A DNA stretch of 32,304 nt. It comes from Chloroflexota bacterium (GTDB lineage: Bacteria > Chloroflexota > Limnocylindria > Limnocylindrales > CSP1-4). Under the pieces are notes generated by a model. The model was not told where the DNA came from. It saw only the letters and a list, made by a program, of their open reading frames with translations, and ran no database searches. The stretch's first letter is position 1. The number at the start of each line of letters is the position of its first letter. Both the position numbers and the translations under genes were made by a program. This document shows, in pieces, positions 7,677 through 16,922 of the stretch. Location of the stretch: positions 1 to 32,304 of the forward strand of contig JAJYLZ010000039.1 of NCBI GenBank assembly GCA_021787395.1. The letters are read 5' to 3'.

Positions 7677-8439
7677 GCTCGATCACCTCCCGGGCGAGCT
7701 CGCGGTACGTCCGTGCCGCATCCGACGAGCCGGCATATGCGGTGATCGGACGGCCGACGAGCGGCGCCTCGCCCAGCTTAACGCTGGTCCGGACGATGGA
7801 CTTGAAGACATGGTGGTCGCCGACGATGCGCAGCTCGTCGAGCATGTCCTTGGCCAGGTTCGTCCGGCCGTCGAAGAAGGTCGGCAGCAGGCCCAGGATG
7901 CGCAGGTCCCGGTTCAGCTTCTGGCGGATCGCGCTGATCACCTTCACCAGGTTGGTGAGGCCCTTCATCGCGTAGTACTGCGTCTGCACCGGGATGATGA
8001 CGCTGTCGGCGCCCACGAGCCCGTTGACCGTCAGCAGGCCCAGGTTCGGTGGGCAGTCGATCAGCACGTAGTCGTAGGCGTCGATGGTGTCGCGCATCGC
8101 CTCGCGCAGGATGGACTCACGGCCGAGCGCCGTGAACAACTCCCCCTCGGTGCTGGCCAGGTCGATGTGGGCCGGCGCCACGTCGATGCCGGCGGTCTCC
8201 GTCGGGAGGATGACCTCGGCGAGCGTCGCACGGCCGTCTGCGAGCACGTCCGCCATTGACCGCGCGACGGTGTTGAGGTTGATGCCCACGCCGGCCGTGA
8301 GGTTCGCCTGCGGATCCATGTCGACGAGGAGGACGCGACGCCCCTCCTCAGCGAGGGCGCCCGCGAGGTTGATCGCGGTCGTTGTCTTGCCGACGCCGCC
8401 CTTCTGGTTGGCGATGGCGATCACGTGCGTCAAGGGCAT
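7663..8439 (-). CDS. parA: Chromosome partitioning ATPase ParA (Soj)
   Basis: 258-residue ParA/MinD-superfamily Walker ATPase that partners ParB. The deviant Walker A motif KGGVGKTT is at residues 13-20, VLLVDMDPQANLT supplies the A' motif, and a DYVLIDCPPNLG strand the Walker B region. The total length and the short N-terminus before the P-loop are those of chromosomal Soj-type proteins rather than plasmid ParA with an N-terminal DNA-binding domain. I chose ATG 8439, close to the P-loop; the frame stays open up to 8550 but that extension is not ParA-like. A TAGCAT -10-like box lies at 8491-8486 on this strand. It is coupled to parB. Confidence 0.95.
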   Translation of the reverse strand: MPLTHVIAIANQKGGVGKTTTAINLAGALAEEGRRVLLVDMDPQANLTAGVGINLNTVARSMADVLADGRATLAEVILPTETAGIDVAPAHIDLASTEGELFTALGRESILREAMRDTIDAYDYVLIDCPPNLGLLTVNGLVGADSVIIPVQTQYYAMKGLTNLVKVISAIRQKLNRDLRILGLLPTFFDGRTNLAKDMLDELRIVGDHHVFKSIVRTSVKLGEAPLVGRPITAYAGSSDAARTYRELAREVIELGQA

Positions 8440-8743
8440 TACCTCGGTGGGCTGCGATCCGCGACGGGGAGCAGGGGTGGGGCGAATGCTACAGCGCCGG
8501 GCTGGACTGCGGCCCTCGTTTTTCCACACTCGACGTGAGTTGTGCACCATTCTGTGGATATGTGCAGCGTCCGCGCGCGCGAGGGCGCCGATCGGGCGCT
8601 GTCACGGACCGACCGTTGCGGCATCTTTACGAACTGTTCACGTGCAGATCACAACGCCGGCCTCCGCGGGCAACCCGTCCGTCGGGCCGGTCCGGGCTGC
8701 CGCGATGCCATCCGGCCCTCACATGGGGCACCTCCCGGGCGCC
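8440..8743. other. Divergent intergenic region between parA and the carboxylase operon, with two DnaA-box-like 9-mers
   Basis: No convincing gene is seen here. The stretch holds the parA promoter region on the minus strand. It also holds TTTTCCACA at 8520-8528 and, on the other strand, ATATCCACA at 8561-8553. Each is one mismatch from the DnaA consensus TTATCCACA, and they face each other 24 bp apart. The part near 8610-8660 is less GC-rich than the surroundings. Whether it has any replication role is open. Confidence 0.4.
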
Positions 8744-8749
8744 TATGAT
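8744..8749 (+). promoter_or_regulatory. -10 element TATGAT of the carboxylase operon
   Basis: TATGAT in a GC-rich setting, giving a predicted start near 8757 and a leader of about 55 nt that contains palindrome copy B and the GGAGG ribosome site. No clear -35 is visible. Confidence 0.5.
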
Positions 8750-8764
8750 GTGGCCATTCCCCGA

Positions 8765-8782
8765 CGTCTTTGTGCAAAGACG
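8765..8782. repeat. Dispersed 18-bp palindrome, copy B (upstream of carboxyltransferase)
   Basis: CGTCTTTGTGCAAAGACG: two perfect 8-bp arms around a central TG, identical to copy C. It lies between the operon -10 box and the Shine-Dalgarno, so it would be in the mRNA leader. As RNA it could fold as a 7-bp stem with a 4-nt loop. Confidence 0.9.
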
Positions 8783-8811
8783 GCCTCAGCCCACACGGAG
8801 GTAGGCCCGGC

Positions 8812-10365
<1,554 letters not shown>

Positions 10366-10376
10366 GTCGCCCCGTT

Positions 10377-10394
10377 CGTCTTTGTGCAAAGACG
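10377..10394. repeat. Dispersed 18-bp palindrome, copy C (between carboxyltransferase and biotin carboxylase)
   Basis: CGTCTTTGTGCAAAGACG, identical to copy B. It starts 11 bp after the carboxyltransferase stop and ends 19 bp before the biotin carboxylase ATG, filling most of the 48-bp gap between the genes. Confidence 0.9.
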
Positions 10395-10413
10395 CCCCTG
10401 CCGGGAGCATCCG

Positions 10414-11994
10414 ATGACCATCAGGGAAGCGCCGTTCAGGCGCGTGCTCATCGCCAACCGCGGCGAGATCGCCGTGCGCATCATCCGTGCCTGCCAGGAG
10501 ATGGGGATGGAGGCCGTCGCCGTCTACAGCGACGCCGACGTGGAGGCGGCGCACGTGCGGCTCGCCGACCGGGCGGTCCGGATCGGGCCGCCGGCGCCGT
10601 CGGAGAGCTACCTCCGGATCGACGCGGTGATCGAGGCCGCCAAGGCGACGGGCGCCGAGGCGATCCATCCCGGGTACGGGTTCCTCGCCGAGCGGGCCGC
10701 CTTCGCGCGCGCCGCGGAGGAGTCCGGGATCGTGTTCGTCGGGCCGCCGAGCCAGGCGATCGAGGAGCTCGGCGACAAGCTGCACGCGCGGCGCCTGGCC
10801 GCCAAGGTCGGCGTCCCCTCCGTGCCGGGCACCCTCGAGCCCGCCCCTGTCGACCACCCCGACAGCGTGGCCGATCTGATGGCCACGGCGCGGGGGGTCG
10901 GCTTCCCGCTCCTGGTGAAGGCGGCGGCCGGTGGCGGCGGCCGGGGCATGCGGCGCGTCGTGCGCGAGGAGGACCTCGCGGCCGCGCTCGTGTCGGGCTC
11001 GCGCGAGGCTTTGTCCGCGTTCGGGGATGGGTCCGTGTACCTCGAGCGGGAGATCTTGCCGGCACGCCACATCGAGGTGCAGCTGGTGGCCGACAACGAG
11101 GGGCACGTGGTCGCGCTGGGCGAGCGCGATTGCTCGCTCCAGCGGCGCCACCAGAAGCTCGTGGAGGAGGCGCCCGCGCCGGGCCTCACGGAGGACCAGC
11201 GCCGGTACCTGCACGGCCTGGCGGTGACGCTGGGCAAGGCGGCCGGGCTGCGCAATGCCGCGACGTGCGAGTTCCTCCACGACCGCGACGGCCACTTCTG
11301 GTTCCTCGAGGTCAACACGCGACTCCAGGTGGAGCACGGCGTGACGGAGATGGTGGCCGGGGTGGACATCGTGCGCGAGCAGTTCCGCATCGCAGCCGGC
11401 CGACCGCTCAGCCCGGAGGTGCTCGCAGCGGGGGAGCGCGCGGCGACCCCGTCCAGCCACGCCATCGAGGTCCGCATCTCGGCCGAGGACCCGGCGCGCG
11501 CGTTCGCGCCCACGCCGGGCCGGGTCGGGCGGTGGGTGATGCCGGCAGGCCCCGGGATCCGCGTGGACACGCACATCGAGGCCGGGGACCGCGTGCCCGC
11601 CGACTACGACAACCTGATCGCCAAGCTGATGGTCCACGCCCACGACAGGGACGCGGCGATCGACCGCCTCCGGCGCGCCCTCGACGAGACGGAGATCGGC
11701 GGCGTGCAGACCACGCTGCCGTTCCACCGGGTCGTCGCGACGAGCGCGGCATTCCGCGACGGGGAGCTCTCGACCGGCTGGGTGGACGAGCACTGGGACG
11801 GCGAGGCGGCTCGGGCCGAGGCGGTGCGACGTGCCCTCCTTGCGGCCGGACTCGCCTCGATCGCCGCCGGGCCTGCGGCGGCCGGGATGCTCGCCTCGGA
11901 GGCGCTGCCGTGGGACGGCGGGCCCAGGCCCGCCGGCCGCAACGGCTGGCGGAACGGCGGGCGTGCACAGGGAGCGGACCGATGGCCGATCTGA
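10414..11994 (+). CDS. Acyl-CoA carboxylase biotin carboxylase subunit
   Basis: 526-residue ATP-grasp biotin carboxylase that carboxylates the biotin of the carrier protein using ATP and bicarbonate. The N-terminal domain starts with VLIANRGEIAVRIIRAC. The ATP-grasp part has AAAGGGGRGMR and the EVNTRLQVEHGVTEMV catalytic block. The C-terminal biotin carboxylase domain follows (RISAEDPARAFAPTPG ... YDNLIAKLMVH). The ATG at 10414 follows GGGAG; the frame is open earlier, inside the palindrome, but without a ribosome site. The last 40 residues are Ala/Gly-rich and do not contain a biotinyl domain, so the carrier is a separate protein whose start overlaps this stop. It is part of the propionyl-CoA operon. 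Confidence 0.94.
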   Translation: MTIREAPFRRVLIANRGEIAVRIIRACQEMGMEAVAVYSDADVEAAHVRLADRAVRIGPPAPSESYLRIDAVIEAAKATGAEAIHPGYGFLAERAAFARAAEESGIVFVGPPSQAIEELGDKLHARRLAAKVGVPSVPGTLEPAPVDHPDSVADLMATARGVGFPLLVKAAAGGGGRGMRRVVREEDLAAALVSGSREALSAFGDGSVYLEREILPARHIEVQLVADNEGHVVALGERDCSLQRRHQKLVEEAPAPGLTEDQRRYLHGLAVTLGKAAGLRNAATCEFLHDRDGHFWFLEVNTRLQVEHGVTEMVAGVDIVREQFRIAAGRPLSPEVLAAGERAATPSSHAIEVRISAEDPARAFAPTPGRVGRWVMPAGPGIRVDTHIEAGDRVPADYDNLIAKLMVHAHDRDAAIDRLRRALDETEIGGVQTTLPFHRVVATSAAFRDGELSTGWVDEHWDGEAARAEAVRRALLAAGLASIAAGPAAAGMLASEALPWDGGPRPAGRNGWRNGGRAQGADRWPI

Positions 11995-12695
11995 CAAGCG
12001 ATGCCAGCGAGAGCGGGGCCGCCACGGCGTCGCGCGGCGCGGCGGTGACGGATCCGCGAGCCGTGAGGGTTCGTCTCGCCGCGGTGTCGCGGACCGCGGA
12101 TGAGCCGGCCGTGCGCATCGCGCCCGTGCCCGAGCCCCTGCGCATGGCCAATCCGACGATCGGGACCGGGCCGCTGGGGGGCGCGGCGATCGCTCCCGGG
12201 GCCACACCCGAGCCGGCTGTCCTTGCGCAAAGACAGATGCTCGTGGACGGCGAGCCGTGCGACGTCTCGATCCGATCGCTGGGCGGCGGGCGGCATCTCC
12301 TGGTGGAGGGGGCGGACGCCACGAGGGTCGTGCTCGAGCCCGACGGTCCGGGGGAGGGTGGGAGCCGCGCCCGCGAGGTGCTCGTCGACGGCTTCCGGTT
12401 CGTCATCGAGACCGAGGCGGAGCGGATCGCGTCACTGCGTGAGCGGGCCAGTCAGGGTCGAGCAGCCAGCGCCCACAGCGGGCCGCTCCAGGTCAAGGCC
12501 ATCATCCCCGGCAAGGTCGTAGCCGTGTCGGTCAAGGTGGGCGACAGCGTCACGGCCGGCCAGCACCTGCTGGTCGTCGAGGCGATGAAGATGCAAAACG
12601 AGCTCCGGGCGCCGCGCGACGGGACGATCGAGCGCGTCGGGGTCGCTGTCGGTGTCAACATCGAGATCGGCGACCTGCTGGTGGTGATCAACTGA
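11982..12695 (+). CDS. Biotin carboxyl carrier protein of the acyl-CoA carboxylase
   Basis: 237 residues. The C-terminal 75 residues are a biotinyl domain with the EAMKMQNEL motif; Lys203 is the biotin acceptor. The middle (about 86-155) resembles the BT-type region that links carrier and carboxylase halves in alpha subunits ([34 protein letters not shown]). The first 80 residues are Ala/Pro-rich and look unstructured. ATG 11982 overlaps the biotin carboxylase stop by 13 nt and follows a GGGAGCGGA site. A second in-frame ATG at 12237 sits directly after palindrome copy D and would give a 152-residue protein starting at the conserved part. Both starts are possible; I list the longer. Confidence 0.88.
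   Translation: MADLTSDASESGAATASRGAAVTDPRAVRVRLAAVSRTADEPAVRIAPVPEPLRMANPTIGTGPLGGAAIAPGATPEPAVLAQRQMLVDGEPCDVSIRSLGGGRHLLVEGADATRVVLEPDGPGEGGSRAREVLVDGFRFVIETEAERIASLRERASQGRAASAHSGPLQVKAIIPGKVVAVSVKVGDSVTAGQHLLVVEAMKMQNELRAPRDGTIERVGVAVGVNIEIGDLLVVIN
12218..12235. repeat. Dispersed 18-bp palindrome, copy D (inside the biotin carrier gene)
   Basis: TGTCCTTGCGCAAAGACA, identical to copy A in parB. Flanking C/G extend it to 20 bp. It ends 1 bp before an in-frame ATG (12237). If translated, it encodes part of a poorly conserved linker (LAQRQ). Confidence 0.85.
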
Positions 12696-12706
12696 AGGAG
12701 GGATGG

Positions 12707-14425
12707 GTGAACGACGAGGCCGGGGTGCCTGACAGCCGCGGGGCAGGCGGCGACGCCGCGAGCGGGGGAGGGGACCCGGAGGTCGAGCGCTGGCGCTCCA
12801 CGACGAGGGCGAGGGCGCTCGCCGCCTCGCCGGAGCGCCGGCCCGCCTTCGCCACCACGTCCGAGCTCCCGATCGACGACGTCTACACCGCGGCGGACGT
12901 GGCCGGGCTCGACCCGGCGTCCGACCTCGGCCTGCCGGGCGAGTACCCGTTCACCCGGGGCGTCCAGGCCACCATGTACCGGTCGCGGTTCTGGACGATG
13001 CGCCAGTACGCGGGGTTCGCGACCGCCGCCGAGACCAACGAGCGGTTCCGCTACCTGCTCGAGCAGGGTCAGACCGGGCTCTCGGTGGCCTTCGACCTGC
13101 CGACCCAGGTGGGCTACGACTCGGACGCCCCCGAGGCCGAGGGCGAGGTGGGGCGGGTGGGCGTGCCCGTGAGCTCGCTCGCGGACATGGAGGCCCTGTT
13201 CGACCGCATCCCGCTGGGTGAGGTCAGCACCTCGATGACCATCAACGCCACGGCGCCGATCCTGCTGGCGCTGTACGTGGCGGCCGCCGAGCGCCAGGGC
13301 GTCCCGCGCGCGGGCGTCTCCGGGACGACGCAGAACGACATCCTCAAGGAGTACGTGGCCCGCGGGACCTGGATCTACCCGCCGCGCCACTCCATGCGCC
13401 TGGTGACGGACGTGTTCGAGTTCGCGTCCCGCGAGCTGCCGAAGTGGAACACGATCAGCATCAGCGGCTACCACATGCGCGAGGCGGGGGCGACCGCGGC
13501 CCAGGAGCTCGCGTTCACGCTCGCCGACGGCATCGCCTACGTGGAGGCGGCAGCGGCGCGCGGGCTGGCCGTGGACGACTTCGCCCCGCGGCTCTCGTTC
13601 TTCTTCGCGGCCTGGTCGGAGCTGTTCGAAGAGGTGGCCAAGTTCCGGGCCGCCCGCCGGATGTGGGCCCGGATCATGAAGGACCGCTTCGGGGCCAGGA
13701 ACCCCAAGTCGATGATGTGCCGGTTCCACACCCAGACCGCCGGCTCGTCGCTCACCGCCCAGTCCATCGACAACAACGTCGTCCGGACCACGCTGCAGGC
13801 CCTGGCCGCGGTCCTGGGCGGCACCCAGAGCCTCCACACGAACTCGAGGGACGAGGCGCTGGCGCTGCCCACCGCCGAGTCGGCGCGGCTGGCGCTGCGG
13901 ACCCAGCAGATCCTCGCCTACGAGGCGGGGGTCACCGAGACGCCGGATCCGCTGGCCGGCAGCTGGTTCGTGGAGTCGCTCACCGACCAGCTCGAGGCGG
14001 CCGCGACCGCATACCTGGCCGAGATCGACGCGATGGGCGGCACGCTGTCGGCCATCGAGTCGGGCTTCCAGCAGCGGCAGATCCAGGAATCGGCGTACCG
14101 GGTCCAGCGCGAGATCGAGCGCGGGGACCGCATCGTCGTGGGCGTGAACCGGTTCCGCGACGACGAGCCCGGCGCACGGCCCTCGATCCTGCGGATCGAC
14201 CCCGAGGGGGAGCGCCGCCAGGTCGACGGGCTCCGCCGCGTCCGCGCCGAGCGCGACCCGGCAGCCTGGGCCGCAGCCCTGGCCCGACTCGAGGACGCCG
14301 CCCGCGGGGAGGACAACCTGATGGCGCCGATCCTGGAGGCGGTCGGGGCCTACGCCACGGTGGGCGAGATCGCCGATCGCCTGCGCGCCGTGTGGGGCGT
14401 GCACCGCGAGCTCATCACGGTCTGA
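12707..14425 (+). CDS. Methylmalonyl-CoA mutase, large (catalytic) subunit
   Basis: 572-residue TIM-barrel mutase subunit that interconverts methylmalonyl-CoA and succinyl-CoA using adenosylcobalamin. [21 protein letters not shown] and [19 protein letters not shown] form the substrate-binding N-terminus. The Tyr in ATMY and the Arg in HSMR occupy the positions that in characterised enzymes mark methylmalonyl-CoA rather than isobutyryl-CoA mutases. [11 protein letters not shown] carries the active-site His, and [19 protein letters not shown] follows. The protein ends after the barrel and has no DxHxxG cobalamin-binding domain, so the B12 subunit must be encoded elsewhere. GTG 12707 has AAGGAGGG just upstream. 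It lies 11 nt downstream of the biotin carrier gene and is followed by the epimerase. Confidence 0.94.
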   Translation: MNDEAGVPDSRGAGGDAASGGGDPEVERWRSTTRARALAASPERRPAFATTSELPIDDVYTAADVAGLDPASDLGLPGEYPFTRGVQATMYRSRFWTMRQYAGFATAAETNERFRYLLEQGQTGLSVAFDLPTQVGYDSDAPEAEGEVGRVGVPVSSLADMEALFDRIPLGEVSTSMTINATAPILLALYVAAAERQGVPRAGVSGTTQNDILKEYVARGTWIYPPRHSMRLVTDVFEFASRELPKWNTISISGYHMREAGATAAQELAFTLADGIAYVEAAAARGLAVDDFAPRLSFFFAAWSELFEEVAKFRAARRMWARIMKDRFGARNPKSMMCRFHTQTAGSSLTAQSIDNNVVRTTLQALAAVLGGTQSLHTNSRDEALALPTAESARLALRTQQILAYEAGVTETPDPLAGSWFVESLTDQLEAAATAYLAEIDAMGGTLSAIESGFQQRQIQESAYRVQREIERGDRIVVGVNRFRDDEPGARPSILRIDPEGERRQVDGLRRVRAERDPAAWAAALARLEDAARGEDNLMAPILEAVGAYATVGEIADRLRAVWGVHRELITV

Positions 14426-14437
14426 GGAGGTGCCGCA

Positions 14438-14914
14438 ATGACCGACCCGATCGCGAGCGTCCCCGACCACGTCCGCCGGCTCGGCCGGATCCACCACGTC
14501 GCCGTCGTGGTGCGCGACGTCGAGGCCTCGCTGGGGCTGTGGCGGGACACGCTGGGCCTGCCCGTCGAGCTCGTCCTGCCGATCGAGCACGACCGGGTGA
14601 CGATCGCGTTCCTGCCGGTGGGGGAGAGCAAGATCGAGCTGGTCCAGCCCACCGACGACAGCACCGGCGTCGCCCGCTTCCTCGCCAGCAGAGGCGAGGG
14701 CTTCCACCACGTCTGCTTCGAGGTGCCCAACATCGCGGAGGCGCTGGTGCGCCTGGAGATGGACGGCGTCGAGCTGATCGACACCGCCGCCCGGAAGGGT
14801 GCCGAGGGGCCGGTGGCGTTCCTCCACCCGCGTTCCTGCCAGGGCGTGCTCGTGGAGCTGATCGAGGCCCCGGGCGGGCCCGCCTGGGCGACGCTCGGCT
14901 ACGAGGGCCTGTAG
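14438..14914 (+). CDS. mce: Methylmalonyl-CoA epimerase
   Basis: 158-residue vicinal-oxygen-chelate (glyoxalase-fold) protein that converts (2S)- to (2R)-methylmalonyl-CoA between the carboxylase and the mutase. Metal ligands are visible: His in RIHHVAVVVRDVEAS, His in EGFHHVCFEV and Glu in VLVELIEAP. Length and the ELVQPTDDSTGVARFL block are typical of the family. The ATG at 14438 follows TGAGGAGGTG, 12 nt after the mutase stop. It is the last gene of the operon; a small GC-rich hairpin follows. Confidence 0.93.
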   Translation: MTDPIASVPDHVRRLGRIHHVAVVVRDVEASLGLWRDTLGLPVELVLPIEHDRVTIAFLPVGESKIELVQPTDDSTGVARFLASRGEGFHHVCFEVPNIAEALVRLEMDGVELIDTAARKGAEGPVAFLHPRSCQGVLVELIEAPGGPAWATLGYEGL

Positions 14915-14920
14915 CCGGGC

Positions 14921-14935
14921 CCTGGCGCCGCCAGG
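14921..14935. terminator. Short hairpin between convergent epimerase and methyltransferase genes
   Basis: CCTGGC and GCCAGG form a 6-bp stem with a GCC loop, 7 nt after the epimerase stop and 11 nt from the end of the convergent gene. There is no T tract, so function as a terminator is uncertain. Confidence 0.4.
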
Positions 14936-14945
14936 CACCGGCTGG

Positions 14946-15548
14946 TCAAGGCCGCCGGGCCACCATCAGGAACAGCGGATAGGTCCGTCCGTTCTTCGCG
15001 ATCTCCCACACGGTGCTGAACACCGGCGGCTCGAAGCCCGCGGCGACCGCGCGCGAGCCGAGGTCCGCCCGGTCGTAGCCGTGGAGCACCGGCGCGGCCG
15101 GGTCGCTGTGGAACGTGCCGTCCTCGGTGTCGAGGTCCGCCACCGCCAGGTGTCCGCCGGGGGTCAGGATGGCGCGGAGCGCGCTCAGCGCGCCGTCGGT
15201 GTCGAGGACGTGGTGCAGGGCGGTGAGACTGCACACGAGGTCGAACCGCTCGGCGGGCAGCGGGTCCACGAGGAGCCGGTGGCGGAGCAGCTAGACGTGG
15301 TCGAGTCCGGCGTCGGCGAGCTTGCCCGCGGCCACCTCGAGCATCCCGGTGGACGCGTCCGCCAGCACGAGCGACCCGACGTGCGGCGCGAGGGCCATGC
15401 CCAGCAGTCCGGTCCCGGCCCCGAACTCCAGGGCGCGCGTCGCTCGGTTGACGGGCACGGCAGCCCGGATGGCGGACGCCACGGCGATGGCCCGGTCGGC
15501 GCGCTCGGGGCTGTCCCAGGTGGCCGCGCGCGAATCGAAGGACGACAT
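14946..15548 (-). pseudogene. Class I SAM-dependent methyltransferase interrupted by an in-frame TAG
   Basis: Read through, the frame gives a 200-residue class I methyltransferase. MSSFDSRAATWDSPERADRA opens it. ALEFGAGTGLLGMALA is the SAM-binding motif I, VLADASTGML motif II, and FDLVCSLTALHHVLD with LTPGGHLAVADLDTEDG the later core. A single TAG at 15293-15291 splits it after GLDHV; downstream the same frame resumes with LLRHRLLVDPLPAERFDLV. There is no frameshift or loss, so one substitution (for example CAG to TAG) explains it. The upstream piece ends before the catalytic core; the downstream piece could restart only at ATG 15269. A CATCAT -10-like box lies 6 nt before ATG 15548. It could be a recent pseudogene, readthrough or a sequence error. 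Confidence 0.8.
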
Positions 15549-15554
15549 CGGCGC

Positions 15555-15560
15555 ATGATG
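15555..15560 (-). promoter_or_regulatory. -10-like CATCAT directly before the methyltransferase start
   Basis: On the minus strand CATCAT ends 6 nt before ATG 15548, the same geometry as other apparent leaderless starts in this window. The motif is a weak match and there is no -35. Confidence 0.3.
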
Positions 15561-15641
15561 CCCCACGCGGGCTGGGTGCGTCGCCTGGGCCTGCGCCCGC
15601 GAGTCCCGGGTTCCGTCGGGGGAGCAGCGCCTCCGGCAGCC

Positions 15642-15659
15642 TGTCTTTGTGCAGAGACA
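15642..15659. repeat. Dispersed 18-bp palindrome, copy E (upstream of the methyltransferase)
   Basis: TGTCTTTGTGCAGAGACA, with one mismatched pair outside the centre. It lies in the 193-bp gap between the nitroreductase-family gene and the broken methyltransferase, 94 bp upstream of the latter's ATG. Confidence 0.8.
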
Positions 15660-15741
15660 CCGGGGCCGCGGGCGTGGCTCGGCGAGAGGGACCACTCGGG
15701 CCGCCCGGGTGCCGACCTCATCCGCCGGTCCGGTGCGCCGA

Positions 15742-16401
15742 TCAGCCCCCGCGACGGATCGCCGTCGCCAGGCGCCAGCCGGCCAGCGCCACCGCCATGA
15801 CCACCGCCTGCCTCCAGATCCAGGCGCGCCCACCAGGGTCGTCTGGGCCGGCCTCGAGCGCCGAGCCGTCCCGCATCCGGATGCGGACCAGGGGCACGAA
15901 GCCGGTGGCGTCGAGGACGTCCTCGTCGGGGGCGATCCAGGGGGCGGGCACGACCATCGTGCCGGGAAGGCCGGTCGCCCGGACAAGGCGCGGGATGACC
16001 CGGGCCCGCACGGCCGGGTCCAGGATCTCGTCGGCCGTCCCGGCGAACCGGCGTCCGGGCAGCCGGACCTCGACCGCGGGGTCCGCCAGCAGGTTCCGGT
16101 ACCACTCGGTGCGCCGCCCGAACCCGGCCATGACCCAGACGGCGCCGTCCTCGATCAGGTAGTTGAGGGGCGTGTCGCGCATGCGGCCGCTCTTCCGGCC
16201 GCGGACTCGGAGCACCAGGATCCAGCCGCCGAGCGGGGTTGACACCCACGGCCCGAGCCCGACCCGGTGGGCCGGGAGCATGAACCACTGGTTGAGGGCC
16301 TTGAACGCCGCGCGCAGGAGTGGGGCCGCGAGCGTCCAGCCGCCACCCGACGGCGGCTCGGCGAGCGGCGGGAAGGCCGCCGCGCCCGGATGTTCGGCCA
16401 T
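15742..16401 (-). CDS. Deazaflavin (F420)-dependent nitroreductase-family protein
   Basis: 219 residues with a Ddn/F420H2-dependent quinone reductase-type domain. LGGWILVLRVRGRKSGRMRDTPL is followed by LIEDGAVWVMAGFGRRTEWYRNLLADPAVEVRL, the split-barrel core with the phosphate-binding RKSG motif. These proteins use reduced F420 to reduce quinones or nitro compounds, often at the membrane. Here a C-terminal hydrophobic stretch (IWRQAVVMAVALAGWRLA) could anchor it. ATG 16401 follows GGGGAG. The upstream neighbour ends 18 bp away on the same strand, so cotranscription is likely. Family call is good; the physiological substrate is unknown. Confidence 0.85.
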   Translation of the reverse strand: MAEHPGAAAFPPLAEPPSGGGWTLAAPLLRAAFKALNQWFMLPAHRVGLGPWVSTPLGGWILVLRVRGRKSGRMRDTPLNYLIEDGAVWVMAGFGRRTEWYRNLLADPAVEVRLPGRRFAGTADEILDPAVRARVIPRLVRATGLPGTMVVPAPWIAPDEDVLDATGFVPLVRIRMRDGSALEAGPDDPGGRAWIWRQAVVMAVALAGWRLATAIRRGG

Positions 16402-16419
16402 GTGCAGCTCCCCGGGACG

Positions 16420-16893
16420 CTAGAACCCCCAGGCGAAGATGACGACGCGGGCCTCGGCCGCGGCCCGGCAGAACGCCACGATCCTGCCGGCGAGGTCACG
16501 GATCCAGGGCTTGTCCTCGCGGGGCAGCCGGACGCCCTCGGTCTCCTCCAGCAGGGCGATCCAGCGCCCGGCGACGGCGCCCACCTGCTCGTCGGCCACC
16601 GCGGCCACCGCGGCGACCCAGGACGGGTCCACGCGCTCGACGATCCGCTCGGTGGCGGCGGCCCTCCCGTCCACCTCGGTCCGGGCGTCGAGGAAGTCCA
16701 CGGGCTCGGCTCGCCCGGTCGCGTCCCGAACCGCCTCGCTGAACGCGTCGAGCCAGGTGGGGTCGAGTCCGCCGCCGAGCGAGAGGTGGGCGGTGAAGCG
16801 GTCGGGATCGGCGAACGCCGCCAGGTCCTCGACCGCGAGCGCCAGCAGGATGTCGCGCTGGTCGCCCGCGATCAGGTCCATGAGGCTGCCCAT
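16420..16893 (-). CDS. Hypothetical protein downstream of sucD
   Basis: 157 residues from ATG 16893 (ATG 16881 is an alternative), starting 29 nt after the sucD stop and probably in the same transcript. It is soluble, acidic and mostly helical, with LSLGGGLDPTWLDAFSEAVRD near residue 40 and a C-terminal block LPREDKPWIRDLAGRIVAF ... VVIFAWGF that looks conserved. There is no membrane segment, Cys pair or known nucleotide motif. The reading frame is open far upstream inside sucD, but that part is antisense-like noise in composition. I do not recognise a family. The position suggests a link to the sucCD operon or simply readthrough expression. Confidence 0.7.
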   Translation of the reverse strand: MGSLMDLIAGDQRDILLALAVEDLAAFADPDRFTAHLSLGGGLDPTWLDAFSEAVRDATGRAEPVDFLDARTEVDGRAAATERIVERVDPSWVAAVAAVADEQVGAVAGRWIALLEETEGVRLPREDKPWIRDLAGRIVAFCRAAAEARVVIFAWGF

Positions 16894-16922
16894 GGCGGGT
16901 GAGCTGGAGCGGCGGCGGGGCG

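Noticed and set aside
8630-8639. GAACTGTTC as a LexA/SOS box
   Set aside because: The spacer between GAAC and GTTC is one base instead of four, and the neighbouring genes are not SOS genes.
8634-8649. CACGTG-centred sequence near parA as a possible parS
   Set aside because: The flanks (CTGTT and CAGAT) match the parS arms at only a few positions and are not symmetrical.
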